From Methylocaldum sp035627495 (GTDB lineage Bacteria > Pseudomonadota > Gammaproteobacteria > Methylococcales > Methylococcaceae): a DNA stretch of 64,000 bases. Both the position numbers and the translations under genes were made by a program. Of the stretch, positions 20,171 through 28,185 are shown piece after piece. The stretch is from contig NZ_DASPLO010000140.1 of the NCBI RefSeq assembly GCF_035627495.1, forward strand, positions 15,918 to 79,917, written 5' to 3'. How positions within the stretch are numbered: the stretch's first letter is position 1; every line of letters starts with the position of its first letter. The notes under the pieces were generated by a model, which saw only the letters and a list, made by a program, of their open reading frames with translations, was not told the DNA's origin and ran no database searches.

Positions 20171-21069
20171 CGTCGGTGCCGATCCTCACTCAGCGGAACG
20201 CTTTGCTGTCCGCTTACCTTCAAGCCTGTGAGACGGAACTCCGCGCCTTCAAGCCGGGCAACGTCAGTGTTTATTCTGAAGCCCACGATATGACCGTGGA
20301 AGACTTCCGGCATAGCGCGGTGGCCAGCGGGCCTTTTCTTTGCAATCCGGATCTTTCTTTGGGCGAGAAGATTTTCCAAGCGACTCGGGCCACCCGCGAA
20401 GTCATCCACTGTAACACCAATCTTGGTATCGTTCTGTTAGCCGCCCCGCTGTTTCAGGCTGTGCAGGAGATTCGCGAAGGCGAAACGCTTAGGAATGCGC
20501 TTCAGCGGGTTCTCCGCGCCACGACGCAGGCCGATGCGGATTGGACGTATAAGGCCATACGGTTGGCGCAGCCCGGCGGGTTGGGCGGATCACCGGATCA
20601 GGATGTTCGAGACGCGCCGGAGGTCACATTGCTGGAAGCCATGCGCCTGGCGGAGAACCGTGATCGTATCGCTTATCAATTCACTAATTCCTATGCGGAT
20701 GTTTTTGATTTAGCGATTCCACGTTATCATATTGCGTTGTCCCATTGGGGCAATGAGGAATGGGCGGCAGTGGCGGTATTCGTAGGATTGCTAAAGCGTA
20801 TTCCCGACAGCCATATCGAGCGCAAATTCGGCACTCGCGTTACAGGGATGGTTGCCAGCCGAATGATGCAGATCGATAAGGCGTTATCCGTCTCCGATAG
20901 ACCGGAACAGGTTACGCCACTTCTACAAGAAGTGGATGCCGAGTTTAAGTCTGGCGGAATAAATCCGGGTACGACGGCCGATCTCACAGTAGCGTGTTTG
21001 CTGGCCGTGCGCCTGGAAGCGCTGCTGAGCAGGTGCAAGCGGAAGACGGGTTGTTTTCCGGAAACATAG
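20167..21069 (+). CDS. Triphosphoribosyl-dephospho-CoA synthase-like (CitG family) protein
   Basis: CitG-like protein conserved in methylotroph H4MPT clusters; its reaction there is not established and I do not assign one. About 300 residues, with the family blocks E-L-R-A-F-K-P-G-N-V-S and N-T-N-L-G-I-V-L-L-A-A-P-L near residue 80. The GTG at 20167 overlaps the previous stop (GTGA), with AGGA further upstream; open frame before it is unlikely to be coding. Cotranscribed with mch and the RimK-like gene, followed by fae. Confidence 0.85.
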   Translation: MTSVPILTQRNALLSAYLQACETELRAFKPGNVSVYSEAHDMTVEDFRHSAVASGPFLCNPDLSLGEKIFQATRATREVIHCNTNLGIVLLAAPLFQAVQEIREGETLRNALQRVLRATTQADADWTYKAIRLAQPGGLGGSPDQDVRDAPEVTLLEAMRLAENRDRIAYQFTNSYADVFDLAIPRYHIALSHWGNEEWAAVAVFVGLLKRIPDSHIERKFGTRVTGMVASRMMQIDKALSVSDRPEQVTPLLQEVDAEFKSGGINPGTTADLTVACLLAVRLEALLSRCKRKTGCFPET

Positions 21070-21181
21070 AGGCACATCAGCGCAACAATAAGGATATTGG
21101 TTTTTATACTTCGCTTGGGGAGACATGGCAATGTCGTTACTTCAGAAGTTTTTTTCTTTCTTTACCAAAGAGGAGATCGCA

Positions 21182-21694
21182 ATGGGAAAAATCGATAAGA
21201 TGTTGGTGGGTGAAGCTTTGTGTGGTGGCGGCAACGAAATCGCCCACATCGACTTGATCATGGGACCGCGTGGCAGCGCCGCCGAGACTGCTTTCGCTAA
21301 CTGCATCACCAACAATAAAGACGGATTCAGCAGCTTGCTGGCGGTAGTAGCACCGAACCTGATGGCTAAGCCGAACACCGTCATGTTCAACAAAGTTACC
21401 ATCAAGAACGGCAAGCAGGCTACCCAGATGTTTGGGCCGGCGCAGCGCGGTGTTGCCATGGCTGTGGCCGATTGCGTCGAAGACGGCACCATTCCTGCCA
21501 ATGAAGCCGATGACATCTTTATCTGCGTAGGCGTATTCATCCACTGGCTGGCTGAAGACGACGCCAAGATTCAAGACTACAACTACGAAGCCACCAAGCT
21601 GTCCATCAAGCGCGCCGTTGCCGGCGAGCCGAAGGCTGCCGACGTTGTGGCTCAGAAGGGTCAGATCGAACACCCCTTCGCTGCGCACAAATAA
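21182..21694 (+). CDS. fae: Formaldehyde-activating enzyme Fae
   Basis: Condenses formaldehyde with H4MPT to methylene-H4MPT, the entry step of the pathway and usually one of the most abundant proteins in methylotrophs. The 170-residue protein has the family N-terminus (V-G-E-A-L-C-G-G-G-N-E-I-A-H-I-D-L-I-M-G) with His22 and P-R-G-S-A-A-E-T-A-F. The ATG at 21182 gives the canonical length and has GAGGAG 6 bases before it. A second in-frame ATG at 21131, with GGGGAG 8 bases upstream, would add 17 mostly hydrophobic residues. A strong terminator follows. Confidence 0.98.
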   Translation: MGKIDKMLVGEALCGGGNEIAHIDLIMGPRGSAAETAFANCITNNKDGFSSLLAVVAPNLMAKPNTVMFNKVTIKNGKQATQMFGPAQRGVAMAVADCVEDGTIPANEADDIFICVGVFIHWLAEDDAKIQDYNYEATKLSIKRAVAGEPKAADVVAQKGQIEHPFAAHK

Positions 21695-21706
21695 TCGCGC
21701 TAATCG

Positions 21707-21744
21707 AAAAACGTTGCCCCGATATCGGGGCAACGTTTTTTTTT
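21707..21744 (+). terminator. Intrinsic terminator after fae
   Basis: A perfect self-complementary run AACGTTGCCCCGATATCGGGGCAACGTT is followed by a run of T (up to 21744). The flanking A and T runs make it usable in both directions, so it can also serve the convergent HisA-like gene. Confidence 0.93.
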
Positions 21745-21765
21745 GCCCATAATTCTCGGATTCTC

Positions 21766-22482
21766 TCAAGATCCCCATTCCGAATCCCGAGCCGAACGCT
21801 CAATCATCCGCGAGTCCACGATGCCGGAATGCAGGGCGCTGGCGATTAACACGCCGGCCGCTCCCATGGCTTTAAGCCGTCTCAGATCTTGTTCGTTCCG
21901 TATGCCTCCAGCCGCAATGAAGCGTCGGTGGGAATGCTTCCGGCTAAAGACCTCCAGACGGTCGAAATCGGGGCCGGTCGTACTGCCCACATGGGACAGG
22001 CTCATCAAGATCACGCTTTCCGGCCAGAGCTCGGGGCTATCTAACAGTTGCTTCGCCCCTAACAGGCGTTCGTCGAGAAAGTCCAGCGATAAAACGAACC
22101 CCGAACGTAAGCTGGCCAGGAGCGGCACAGATTCCTCAGAGAGGGATTCACTACCGACGACCATGCGGGCATTATTTTCAGATGGAAAAGAAGGGATCTT
22201 GTCGTGGCGCGGCAGCCCCTGATCTATCCAGAATTCGACCTCCGGAAAGGTGCGCAGCAGATCGAGCAGCAAATCGGCTTGGGAGCCTTTGTCCATGAGC
22301 GCGTCCAGATCGGCAACATAAATCCTTTTGAAAGGATGCAACCTAAGCAAGCCACGCATGACAGAGTTCGGTTCGGCAGTCGAACACAAGACGCTTTGCA
22401 GCGGGCGGTAATGCTCGCGCCGTCCCTCCTTGGCGTGTACGGCGACGCCGCTCATGATATCGATAACGGGTATGAGTTCCAT
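21766..22482 (-). CDS. HisA-like TIM-barrel protein of the H4MPT/MFR cluster
   Basis: Resembles phosphoribosylformimino-AICAR ribotide isomerase (HisA) but is not in a his operon. The 238-residue protein starts M-E-L-I-P-V-I-D-I-M-S-G-V-A-V-H-A like HisA (I-P-A-I-D-L-x-x-G) and ends with I-A-A-G-G-I-R-N-E-Q-D-L-R-R-L and A-G-V-L-I-A-S-A-L-H. A HisA-related protein is known from H4MPT islands of methylotrophs, with unproven function. The ATG at 22482 lies 11 bases from the divergent start of the mfnD-like gene, so each promoter must lie inside the other coding region. Confidence 0.82.
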   Translation of the reverse strand: MELIPVIDIMSGVAVHAKEGRREHYRPLQSVLCSTAEPNSVMRGLLRLHPFKRIYVADLDALMDKGSQADLLLDLLRTFPEVEFWIDQGLPRHDKIPSFPSENNARMVVGSESLSEESVPLLASLRSGFVLSLDFLDERLLGAKQLLDSPELWPESVILMSLSHVGSTTGPDFDRLEVFSRKHSHRRFIAAGGIRNEQDLRRLKAMGAAGVLIASALHSGIVDSRMIERSARDSEWGS

Positions 22483-22493
22483 CGGATGAGTGA

Positions 22494-23504
22494 ATGAAGA
22501 TACTGGTCTTTGAATATATTACCGGCGGCGGGATGGTCGATGAAACGATTCCGCGCTCCTTAGCGCGAGAGGGGGAAGCGATGCTCGCGGCACTCCTGCG
22601 GGATTTGTCCGAATTGCCGAATGTCCGTCCGGTGGTTTTCAGGGATGCGCGGCTACCCCTTCCGGGGCCAGGGTTGGCGGATGCCGCATGGGTCTTTGTC
22701 GATCTCAAGGATGAACTTGAACATCACCTTAAAGATCAGATCGAGCGTTGCGAAGCAGTATGGCCGATTGCCCCCGAGACCGGCGGCATTCTGGAGCGTC
22801 TTTGTCGCCGCGTCGAGATGGCCGGCAAGGCGCTGTTGACCAGTTCGGCCGACGCCGTCAGTGTCGCGGCAAGCAAACTGGCGACGGTGAGGCGTTTGGA
22901 AAGCGGGGGCGTGCCGACCGTTTCGACATTCGCTTTGGACGAATCAAGTCCCTTGGAATTCCCTTTGGTAGTGAAGCCAGACGATGGTATCGGTTGCGAG
23001 GGCGTCCGCATCATTGAAACTGAGGGCGGATGGAAGACTTGGGCTGCCGAAATCGACGATGTCGCTCGATATGTCGTCCAGCCGTTGATCGGAGGCGAGC
23101 CGCTTAGCCTATCCGTCCTATTTGCTCATGGAAATGCACAACTACTGAGCTGCAACCGGCAACGGATTATCAGGGCACACGATGGTTTTGCCCTGCAGGG
23201 CTGCGAGGTCGGCGCTATTCGGGCCGATCTTGTCATGTATCAAGTATTGGCCGATCAGATCGCGCGAGCCATGCCGGAGCTGTGGGGCTATGCAGGGGTT
23301 GATCTAATACAGTGTGAACAAGGGCTACGGGTGCTGGAGATCAATCCGCGCTTGACCACCTCGTACGCCGGATTGCGGCAGGTGCTGGGCATTAATCCGG
23401 CCGCTCTCATTCTGGATTTGTGGCGGAGTGGAAGGTTGTCCGAGTTTGACCCGATTCCGGGAAAACCTATTGAGATTCATTTGGAGCCGTGGGATGAGCA
23501 TTGA
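22494..23504 (+). CDS. mfnD: Tyramine--L-glutamate ligase-like ATP-grasp protein (MfnD family)
   Basis: Probable methanofuran biosynthesis enzyme joining glutamate to tyramine. The 336-residue protein begins M-K-I-L-V-F-E-Y-I-T-G-G-G and has ATP-grasp blocks F-P-L-V-V-K-P-D-D-G-I-G-C-E-G-V near residue 160 and L-R-V-L-E-I-N-P-R-L-T-T-S-Y-A-G-L near 280. It is followed by an 11-base overlap with the mfnF-like gene, and mfnE lies in the same run, which supports MFR synthesis. The family assignment is from pattern recognition, not alignment. Confidence 0.78.
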   Translation: MKILVFEYITGGGMVDETIPRSLAREGEAMLAALLRDLSELPNVRPVVFRDARLPLPGPGLADAAWVFVDLKDELEHHLKDQIERCEAVWPIAPETGGILERLCRRVEMAGKALLTSSADAVSVAASKLATVRRLESGGVPTVSTFALDESSPLEFPLVVKPDDGIGCEGVRIIETEGGWKTWAAEIDDVARYVVQPLIGGEPLSLSVLFAHGNAQLLSCNRQRIIRAHDGFALQGCEVGAIRADLVMYQVLADQIARAMPELWGYAGVDLIQCEQGLRVLEINPRLTTSYAGLRQVLGINPAALILDLWRSGRLSEFDPIPGKPIEIHLEPWDEH

Positions 23505-24552
23505 AGTGATCGGCTGGGATATCGGCGGAGCCCATCTCAAGGCGGCGGCGCTGAACAGTGCCGGCGAAATTGTCGCGATCATTCAGGAGCCCTGTCCTTT
23601 GTGGCAGGGCTTGGATCGATTGCACGACGCCATAAGCCGAATATTGGGCGCTATTTCGCCGGGACATGGTTGTCGGCATGCGGTGACCATGACCGGCGAA
23701 TTGGTCGATTTTTTCGAGAACCGGGAGCAAGGCGTTTTCGCCCTGGTCGAAGTGATGACTCAGCGTTGCCCGCAGTACGCGGTACGCATTTTCGCCGGAC
23801 ATGATGGATTTCTCGATTCGAAGGCCATCAAGCCGGAAAATGCTTCGAAAATCGCCTCGGTCAATTGGATGGCAAGCGCGCTTTGGGTGGCGGAAAATCT
23901 GCGCGATGCGTTGTTCGTGGATATTGGTAGCACCACCACCGATATCGCGCTGATTCGCGATCGTCAGGTTAAAACTCGGGGCTATGCCGACTACGAACGA
24001 ATGCGTTACGATGAATTGCTTTACACCGGGGTAGTTCGTACCCCGGTCATGGCGCTTGCCGATCATGCGCCCTTCGAAGGCGAATGGGTCGGCGTCATGG
24101 CCGAGCATTTCGCTACCGCTGCCGATGTCTACCGGCTTTGCGGAGAATTGCCCGAGCACGCCGACCAAATGCCGGCGGCCGATGGCGGAGAAAAGACTGT
24201 TCAGGGGAGCGCTCGTCGCCTGGCCCGTTTGTTCGGGCGGGATATGGAATCCGCGTCGTTGAAGCAATGGCGACAGGCGGCGCGGTTCTTTCGGGAGCGG
24301 CAACTCGCGAAGCTTCATTCGGCTCTGGAGCGCCAATTTTCACATGCCTCGATCAGCGACGATGCCCCCTTGGTCGGTGCTGGCGTGGGACGATTTCTGG
24401 TGCGAGAATTAGCGGTGCGATTGGGTTTTGCTTATAAAGATTTCAGCGAATTGTTTTCCATGTTGACGCCGCAGAACGATTTTCACGCTTCGGATTGCGC
24501 TCCCGCCGCAGCCGTGGCTTATTTGGCGATGCGGGAGGTGGGTTTGAAATGA
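23494..24552 (+). CDS. mfnF: H4MPT-linked C1 transfer pathway protein (MfnF-like)
   Basis: Hydantoinase/sugar-kinase-like ASKHA-fold protein. The archaeal relative MfnF couples the aminomethylfuran unit to glutamyl-tyramine in methanofuran synthesis. The 352-residue protein starts M-S-I-E-V-I-G-W-D-I-G-G-A-H-L-K and has the second phosphate loop F-V-D-I-G-S-T-T-T-D-I near residue 145. The ATG at 23494 overlaps the end of mfnD by 11 bases, and its stop overlaps the pabB start (ATGA). A longer open frame upstream lies inside mfnD and is not chosen. Confidence 0.82.
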   Translation: MSIEVIGWDIGGAHLKAAALNSAGEIVAIIQEPCPLWQGLDRLHDAISRILGAISPGHGCRHAVTMTGELVDFFENREQGVFALVEVMTQRCPQYAVRIFAGHDGFLDSKAIKPENASKIASVNWMASALWVAENLRDALFVDIGSTTTDIALIRDRQVKTRGYADYERMRYDELLYTGVVRTPVMALADHAPFEGEWVGVMAEHFATAADVYRLCGELPEHADQMPAADGGEKTVQGSARRLARLFGRDMESASLKQWRQAARFFRERQLAKLHSALERQFSHASISDDAPLVGAGVGRFLVRELAVRLGFAYKDFSELFSMLTPQNDFHASDCAPAAAVAYLAMREVGLK

Positions 24553-25955
24553 CGCCTAGAGTTGAAGAGCTGCCTTATTTCGAGGACAGCGCCGCTTTGT
24601 TCCTTCCTTGGGCGGAACGGCGCTGGGCGGTTTTTCTGGACAGTGGATTTCCCCATAGCCGGCAGGGACGTTACGACATCATTGCGGCGGATCCTATTAG
24701 GACTCTCGTCACCCGGGGACCGCTCACCGAGATTCGGTCGGATGGCGCGATCGCGCTGTCACCCAAAGATCCATTTGCTTTGGTCAAACAATACCTTGGC
24801 GAAAAGGCTCCGCAATTGGCGGACTTGCCCTTTTGCGGCGGCGCTATCGGATACTTCGGCTATGATCTGGCACGGAGGCTGGAGAGACTGCCCGACAGGG
24901 CGGCGGATGCGGAGAACATCCCGGAGATGGTCGTAGGGATCTACGATTGGGCGGTAGTGGTGGATCACTGGGAGCGCCGCACCTGGCTTGTGGCGCAGGG
25001 GCGTGATCCCGCCATCGCGGTGCGCTGGCCCCACCTGGTTCAGGCGTTCAGCCAAATCCAGACCATCGGGTGGCAGCAGGCCGATTTTTATGTGCTCAGC
25101 GACGTCGTCTCGAATATGAGCCGTGCCGATTATGGACGGGCTTTCGGGCGCATTCTGCATTACATTCGCGAGGGCGACTGCTATCAGGTCAATTTGGCGC
25201 AACGCTTTTCGGCCTATTGCACCGGAAATCCCTGGTCGGCTTATCAACTCTTGCGGCCTTACAATCCCGCTCCGTTCAGTGCGTATCTCAATTTTCCACA
25301 AGTTCAGGTGCTAAGCTCCTCGCCGGAACGTTTTCTCAAGGTGACCGACGGCATGGTGGAAACCAAGCCTATCAAAGGTACCCGTCCCAGATCGCAGGAT
25401 CCGGTGGCAGACGCGACCCAGGTGCAAGAGCTTCGGGACAGCGCCAAAGATCGCGCTGAAAACCTGATGATCGTGGATCTCCTACGCAACGACATCGGAA
25501 AGAATTGCGAGCCGGGCTCGGTTCATGTGCCCAAGTTGTTCGAGATCGAGAGTTACGCCACTGTGCATCACTTGGTCAGTACCGTGCGTGGCCGGTTGTC
25601 CGAAGGGCACAGCGCCATGGATCTTTTGCGAGGCTGTTTCCCGGGCGGTTCCATCACCGGGGCGCCCAAGATTCGCGCCATGGAGATCATCGAGGAACTT
25701 GAGCCCCATCGTCGGGGCGTGTATTGCGGCTCTATCGGTTACGTCGGCTTCGACGGCAACATGGACAGCAATATTGCCATCCGTACCTTGGTGCACTCGG
25801 ACAATACGATCCGCTTCTGGGCCGGCGGCGGTATCGTGGCCGATTCAGTCCTGGACCAGGAATACCAGGAGTGCTATCACAAAGCTTCGGCCTTGTTACA
25901 GCTGCTCGATCAATTCCAAGTCAAGAGAATCGGTGCCGATCACATGGGTCGTTAA
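24549..25955 (+). CDS. pabB: Aminodeoxychorismate synthase component I
   Basis: Converts chorismate with ammonia to aminodeoxychorismate, the precursor of 4-aminobenzoate for folate and for H4MPT. The 468-residue protein has the chorismate-binding domain with K-P-I-K-G-T-R-P-R, L-M-I-V-D-L-L-R-N-D-I-G and P-G-G-S-I-T-G-A-P-K near residue 365; the P-I-K-G-T motif favours PabB over TrpE. It overlaps mfnF by 4 bases and mfnE by 23 bases. Sitting inside a cofactor operon, it probably supplies PABA for the RFAP synthase. Confidence 0.9.
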   Translation: MTPRVEELPYFEDSAALFLPWAERRWAVFLDSGFPHSRQGRYDIIAADPIRTLVTRGPLTEIRSDGAIALSPKDPFALVKQYLGEKAPQLADLPFCGGAIGYFGYDLARRLERLPDRAADAENIPEMVVGIYDWAVVVDHWERRTWLVAQGRDPAIAVRWPHLVQAFSQIQTIGWQQADFYVLSDVVSNMSRADYGRAFGRILHYIREGDCYQVNLAQRFSAYCTGNPWSAYQLLRPYNPAPFSAYLNFPQVQVLSSSPERFLKVTDGMVETKPIKGTRPRSQDPVADATQVQELRDSAKDRAENLMIVDLLRNDIGKNCEPGSVHVPKLFEIESYATVHHLVSTVRGRLSEGHSAMDLLRGCFPGGSITGAPKIRAMEIIEELEPHRRGVYCGSIGYVGFDGNMDSNIAIRTLVHSDNTIRFWAGGGIVADSVLDQEYQECYHKASALLQLLDQFQVKRIGADHMGR

Positions 25956-26553
25956 GCTGGGCGGCAGCTTGGCCGAGTCGGATGCTCTCCCGTTTTGGCT
26001 GGAAACGTTTGCGGATGCGAACGTCGTCATCGTGCCGGGCGGCGGGCCTTTCGCCGACCAGGTTCGGTCGGCGCAGCAACGCTGGTCGTTCGACGATCAA
26101 ACGGCCCACGCCATGGCGCTCTTGGCCATGGGGCAATACGGGCTGATGCTGAAAGGATTGTGCCCGAAGCTCGGAATCGCGAGCGATGTCGGGGCGCTTC
26201 GGACTTCGATAGAATCCGGCCGTTCGGTGGTTTGGCTGCCTGATTTATCCCTGATGAACGATTCGGAAATTCCGGCTTCCTGGGATGTGACCTCGGACAG
26301 CTTCGCGGCTTGGTTGGCCGAGCGTTTGAATGCCTTGAACCTGCTCCTCGTCAAATCGGCGGCGATATCTTCAGACAATGTTTCATATAGCGGACTTGTC
26401 GCGCAAGGCATGGTCGATGCCGCTTTCGAGCGTTTTTCCGCTGACGCGGCTTTCGCAACGTGGATATGTCACCGGCAGGACCACCCGCGCGTGTGGGAAG
26501 GTCTGAGAGAGCCCTGCAATGTCTTTGCGCGTGTCAGATCGGTTCGCGGATAA
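25933..26553 (+). CDS. mfnE: Amino-acid-kinase family protein (MfnE-like)
   Basis: Probable kinase of methanofuran synthesis that phosphorylates aminomethylfuranmethyl phosphate. The 206-residue protein has W-V-V-K-L-G-G-S-L-A-E-S at the N-terminus and V-V-I-V-P-G-G-G-P-F-A-D-Q near residue 35, both amino-acid kinase signatures, and C-terminal V-K-S-A-A-I. The GTG at 25933, preceded by AAGAGAA, gives this length; it lies inside the end of pabB. Last gene of the mfnD-mfnF-pabB-mfnE run. Confidence 0.82.
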   Translation: MPITWVVKLGGSLAESDALPFWLETFADANVVIVPGGGPFADQVRSAQQRWSFDDQTAHAMALLAMGQYGLMLKGLCPKLGIASDVGALRTSIESGRSVVWLPDLSLMNDSEIPASWDVTSDSFAAWLAERLNALNLLLVKSAAISSDNVSYSGLVAQGMVDAAFERFSADAAFATWICHRQDHPRVWEGLREPCNVFARVRSVRG

Positions 26554-26734
26554 AAAAGCACCGCTTTTGATCGAAATGGAAATAAACGCCCTTGGATAGC
26601 CTATACGTCCGAGCAGCCGGAACATGCCGAGCTACAGCAAACCAACATATTCTGCTCTCCGTCAAATGGCGCGTTTTCACAGGGCGGCGATTCTTGGATA
26701 GTTTTGTTTTTCGTAAAAAAAGAGATTGAATCGC

Positions 26735-26968
26735 ATGTCGATCAGAGTGCGCTATTTTGGAAGCCTGCGAGAAAAGATGGGGCGAGTGGATGATAGTCTC
26801 GCTCCGGAAGATATCGATACGGTAAATGACGTATGGAAAGCGGTGAGCGAAGGGCAATACCTGCCGGATCGCATCCTCTGTGCCGTGAATATGGACTATG
26901 CCGATCCGGAAGCGCCGGTTAAGGATGGCGACGAGGTGGCGTTTTTCCCGCCGGTTACCGGGGGTTGA
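26735..26968 (+). CDS. moaD: Molybdopterin synthase small subunit MoaD
   Basis: Sulfur carrier that donates thiocarboxylate sulfur to make molybdopterin. The 77-residue ubiquitin-fold protein starts M-S-I-R-V-R-Y-F-G-S-L-R-E and ends in the required Gly-Gly (P-V-T-G-G). The ATG at 26735 follows AGAGA. MoaE is encoded two bases downstream. The cofactor is needed by the formate dehydrogenase encoded further right. Confidence 0.95.
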   Translation: MSIRVRYFGSLREKMGRVDDSLAPEDIDTVNDVWKAVSEGQYLPDRILCAVNMDYADPEAPVKDGDEVAFFPPVTGG

Positions 26969-26969
26969 G

Positions 26970-27410
26970 GTGTTGATCGCACTTCGCCCAACCGGATTCG
27001 ATCCCTACGCGGAACTATTGCGCTACCAAACGGAAATATTGGGCCATGCCGGGAAATACGGCGCGACCTGCTCGTTCGTCGGCACGATGCGCGATTTCAA
27101 CGAGAGCGAGACGGTTCGGCACATGTTCCTCGACCATTATCCCGGCATGACTGAGAAGCAGCTCGAGAAGATCGTCGAAGAGGCCCAAAGCCGCTGGAGC
27201 TTCTTGGATGCACTGGTAATTCACCGCGTAGGCGAGATTCTTCCCGACCAGCCTATCGTGCTCGTAGCGGTATGGTCCTCCCATCGCGGCGCGGCGTTTG
27301 ACGCCTGCCGTTACATCATGGAGGAGTTGAAAAGCCGCGCGCCGTTTTGGAAGAAGGAAGCTTTGGAGCAAAGCGAGCGCTGGGTGGAGAAGAATACCAG
27401 CGGGTATTGA
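26970..27410 (+). CDS. moaE: Molybdopterin synthase large subunit MoaE
   Basis: Catalytic subunit that inserts sulfur into precursor Z. About 146 residues, with G-A-T-C-S-F-V-G-T-M-R, I-H-R-V-G near residue 85 and the active-site segment S-S-H-R-G-A-A-F and P-F-W-K-K-E. The start is probably the GTG at 26970, with GGGG 6 bases upstream, one base after the moaD stop; TTG at 26973 is the alternative. Confidence 0.95.
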   Translation: MLIALRPTGFDPYAELLRYQTEILGHAGKYGATCSFVGTMRDFNESETVRHMFLDHYPGMTEKQLEKIVEEAQSRWSFLDALVIHRVGEILPDQPIVLVAVWSSHRGAAFDACRYIMEELKSRAPFWKKEALEQSERWVEKNTSGY

Positions 27411-27497
27411 CGAGACCTGCCGGGATGTCCTGTTTCTAAGCGTTTTTTCATCGCGATTTAGCGGCGTGAATTGGGACGTCTCTCGCACACCCAAAAT

Positions 27498-27578
27498 GTA
27501 GGCCGGAATAAGCGTCAGCGTTTCCGGCGTTTTCGTCCGTTGAGCGCCGGGAACGGCTGACGCCTTATCCCCGCCTAC
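27498..27578. repeat. REP-like imperfect palindrome
   Basis: An 81-base imperfect palindrome runs from GTAGGCCGGAATAAGCGTC to the matching right end GACGCCTTATCCCCGCCTAC, with a short central loop. The outer sequence resembles the enterobacterial REP/BIME pattern. It lies between the convergent moaE and CAP-domain genes, the usual place for such repeats. A second small hairpin, ATCGGCAA/TTGCCGAT, follows near 27605-27625. Confidence 0.65.
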
Positions 27579-27639
27579 CATCCGTGATCGGAGCAGTCGT
27601 AGATCGGCAATCCTTTGCCGATAGATCGGTCTGGGGGCG

Positions 27640-28185
27640 CTACACTAAACCAGAAAATAGGCTAGCGGCTGGATTCGATAGCGGAGCGGCCAAGACCATT
27701 ACCCAGTAAGGCGAGCCTCCTCCGCTTACCGAACAAGCGACGCCGATTTCGTCGAAATCCTTTTCCATGATGTTGGAACAGTGTTCGGGGCTGTCGAGCC
27801 AGCTCCGTAAAACTTCCCCGACCGTGCGCTGCCCTTCGGCGATGTTTTCGCCATAAGCTTGCCAGGTGTAGCCGGCTTGGGTAATTCGGTCCCCCGCCTT
27901 TCGGCCGTCCCGGCTTTTGTGCGAGAGCCGGTCGTTGCGGCTCATTTCCTTGGCGTGTTTTTCCGCGGCTTTGAACAGCTTTTGATTCCACCGTAGCGGT
28001 TTGGCGGACCCCGATCGCTTTCGGCCGCAGTATCTCGGTTCTGCACGCACGGCTTTTAGTTCGTCGACGATTTCGCGCTTGATGGTGTCAACGGACGGGC
28101 ACCCGGCGGCTGATGGGGCTTCGCGGGCGAAAGTAGGGAATGCCAACCCGACACTCAAAGCGAGGCTAAGGACGAGTCTTGTCAT
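27640..28185 (-). CDS. Secreted CAP-domain (SCP/PR-1 superfamily) protein
   Basis: Exported protein of unknown role; CAP domains in bacteria have been linked to proteolysis, surface or cell-wall functions. The 181-residue protein has a signal peptide (about residues 1-20, ending in P-T-F-A) and CAP motifs K-H-A-K-E-M-S, H-K-S-R-D-G-R, Y-G-E-N-I-A-E-G and W-L-D-S-P-E-H-C-S-N-I-M. The start overlaps the end of the torD-like gene by 20 bases, so it is probably cotranscribed with the formate dehydrogenase accessory genes; no functional link to formate metabolism is known. Confidence 0.88.
   Translation of the reverse strand: MTRLVLSLALSVGLAFPTFAREAPSAAGCPSVDTIKREIVDELKAVRAEPRYCGRKRSGSAKPLRWNQKLFKAAEKHAKEMSRNDRLSHKSRDGRKAGDRITQAGYTWQAYGENIAEGQRTVGEVLRSWLDSPEHCSNIMEKDFDEIGVACSVSGGGSPYWVMVLAAPLSNPAASLFSGLV

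Noticed and set aside
21766..22482. Histidine biosynthesis gene hisA
   Set aside because: No his genes nearby and a C1 cofactor context; called HisA-like instead.
26554..26734. Molybdenum-cofactor riboswitch before moaD
   Set aside because: I could not find the conserved Moco aptamer pairing in this spacer.
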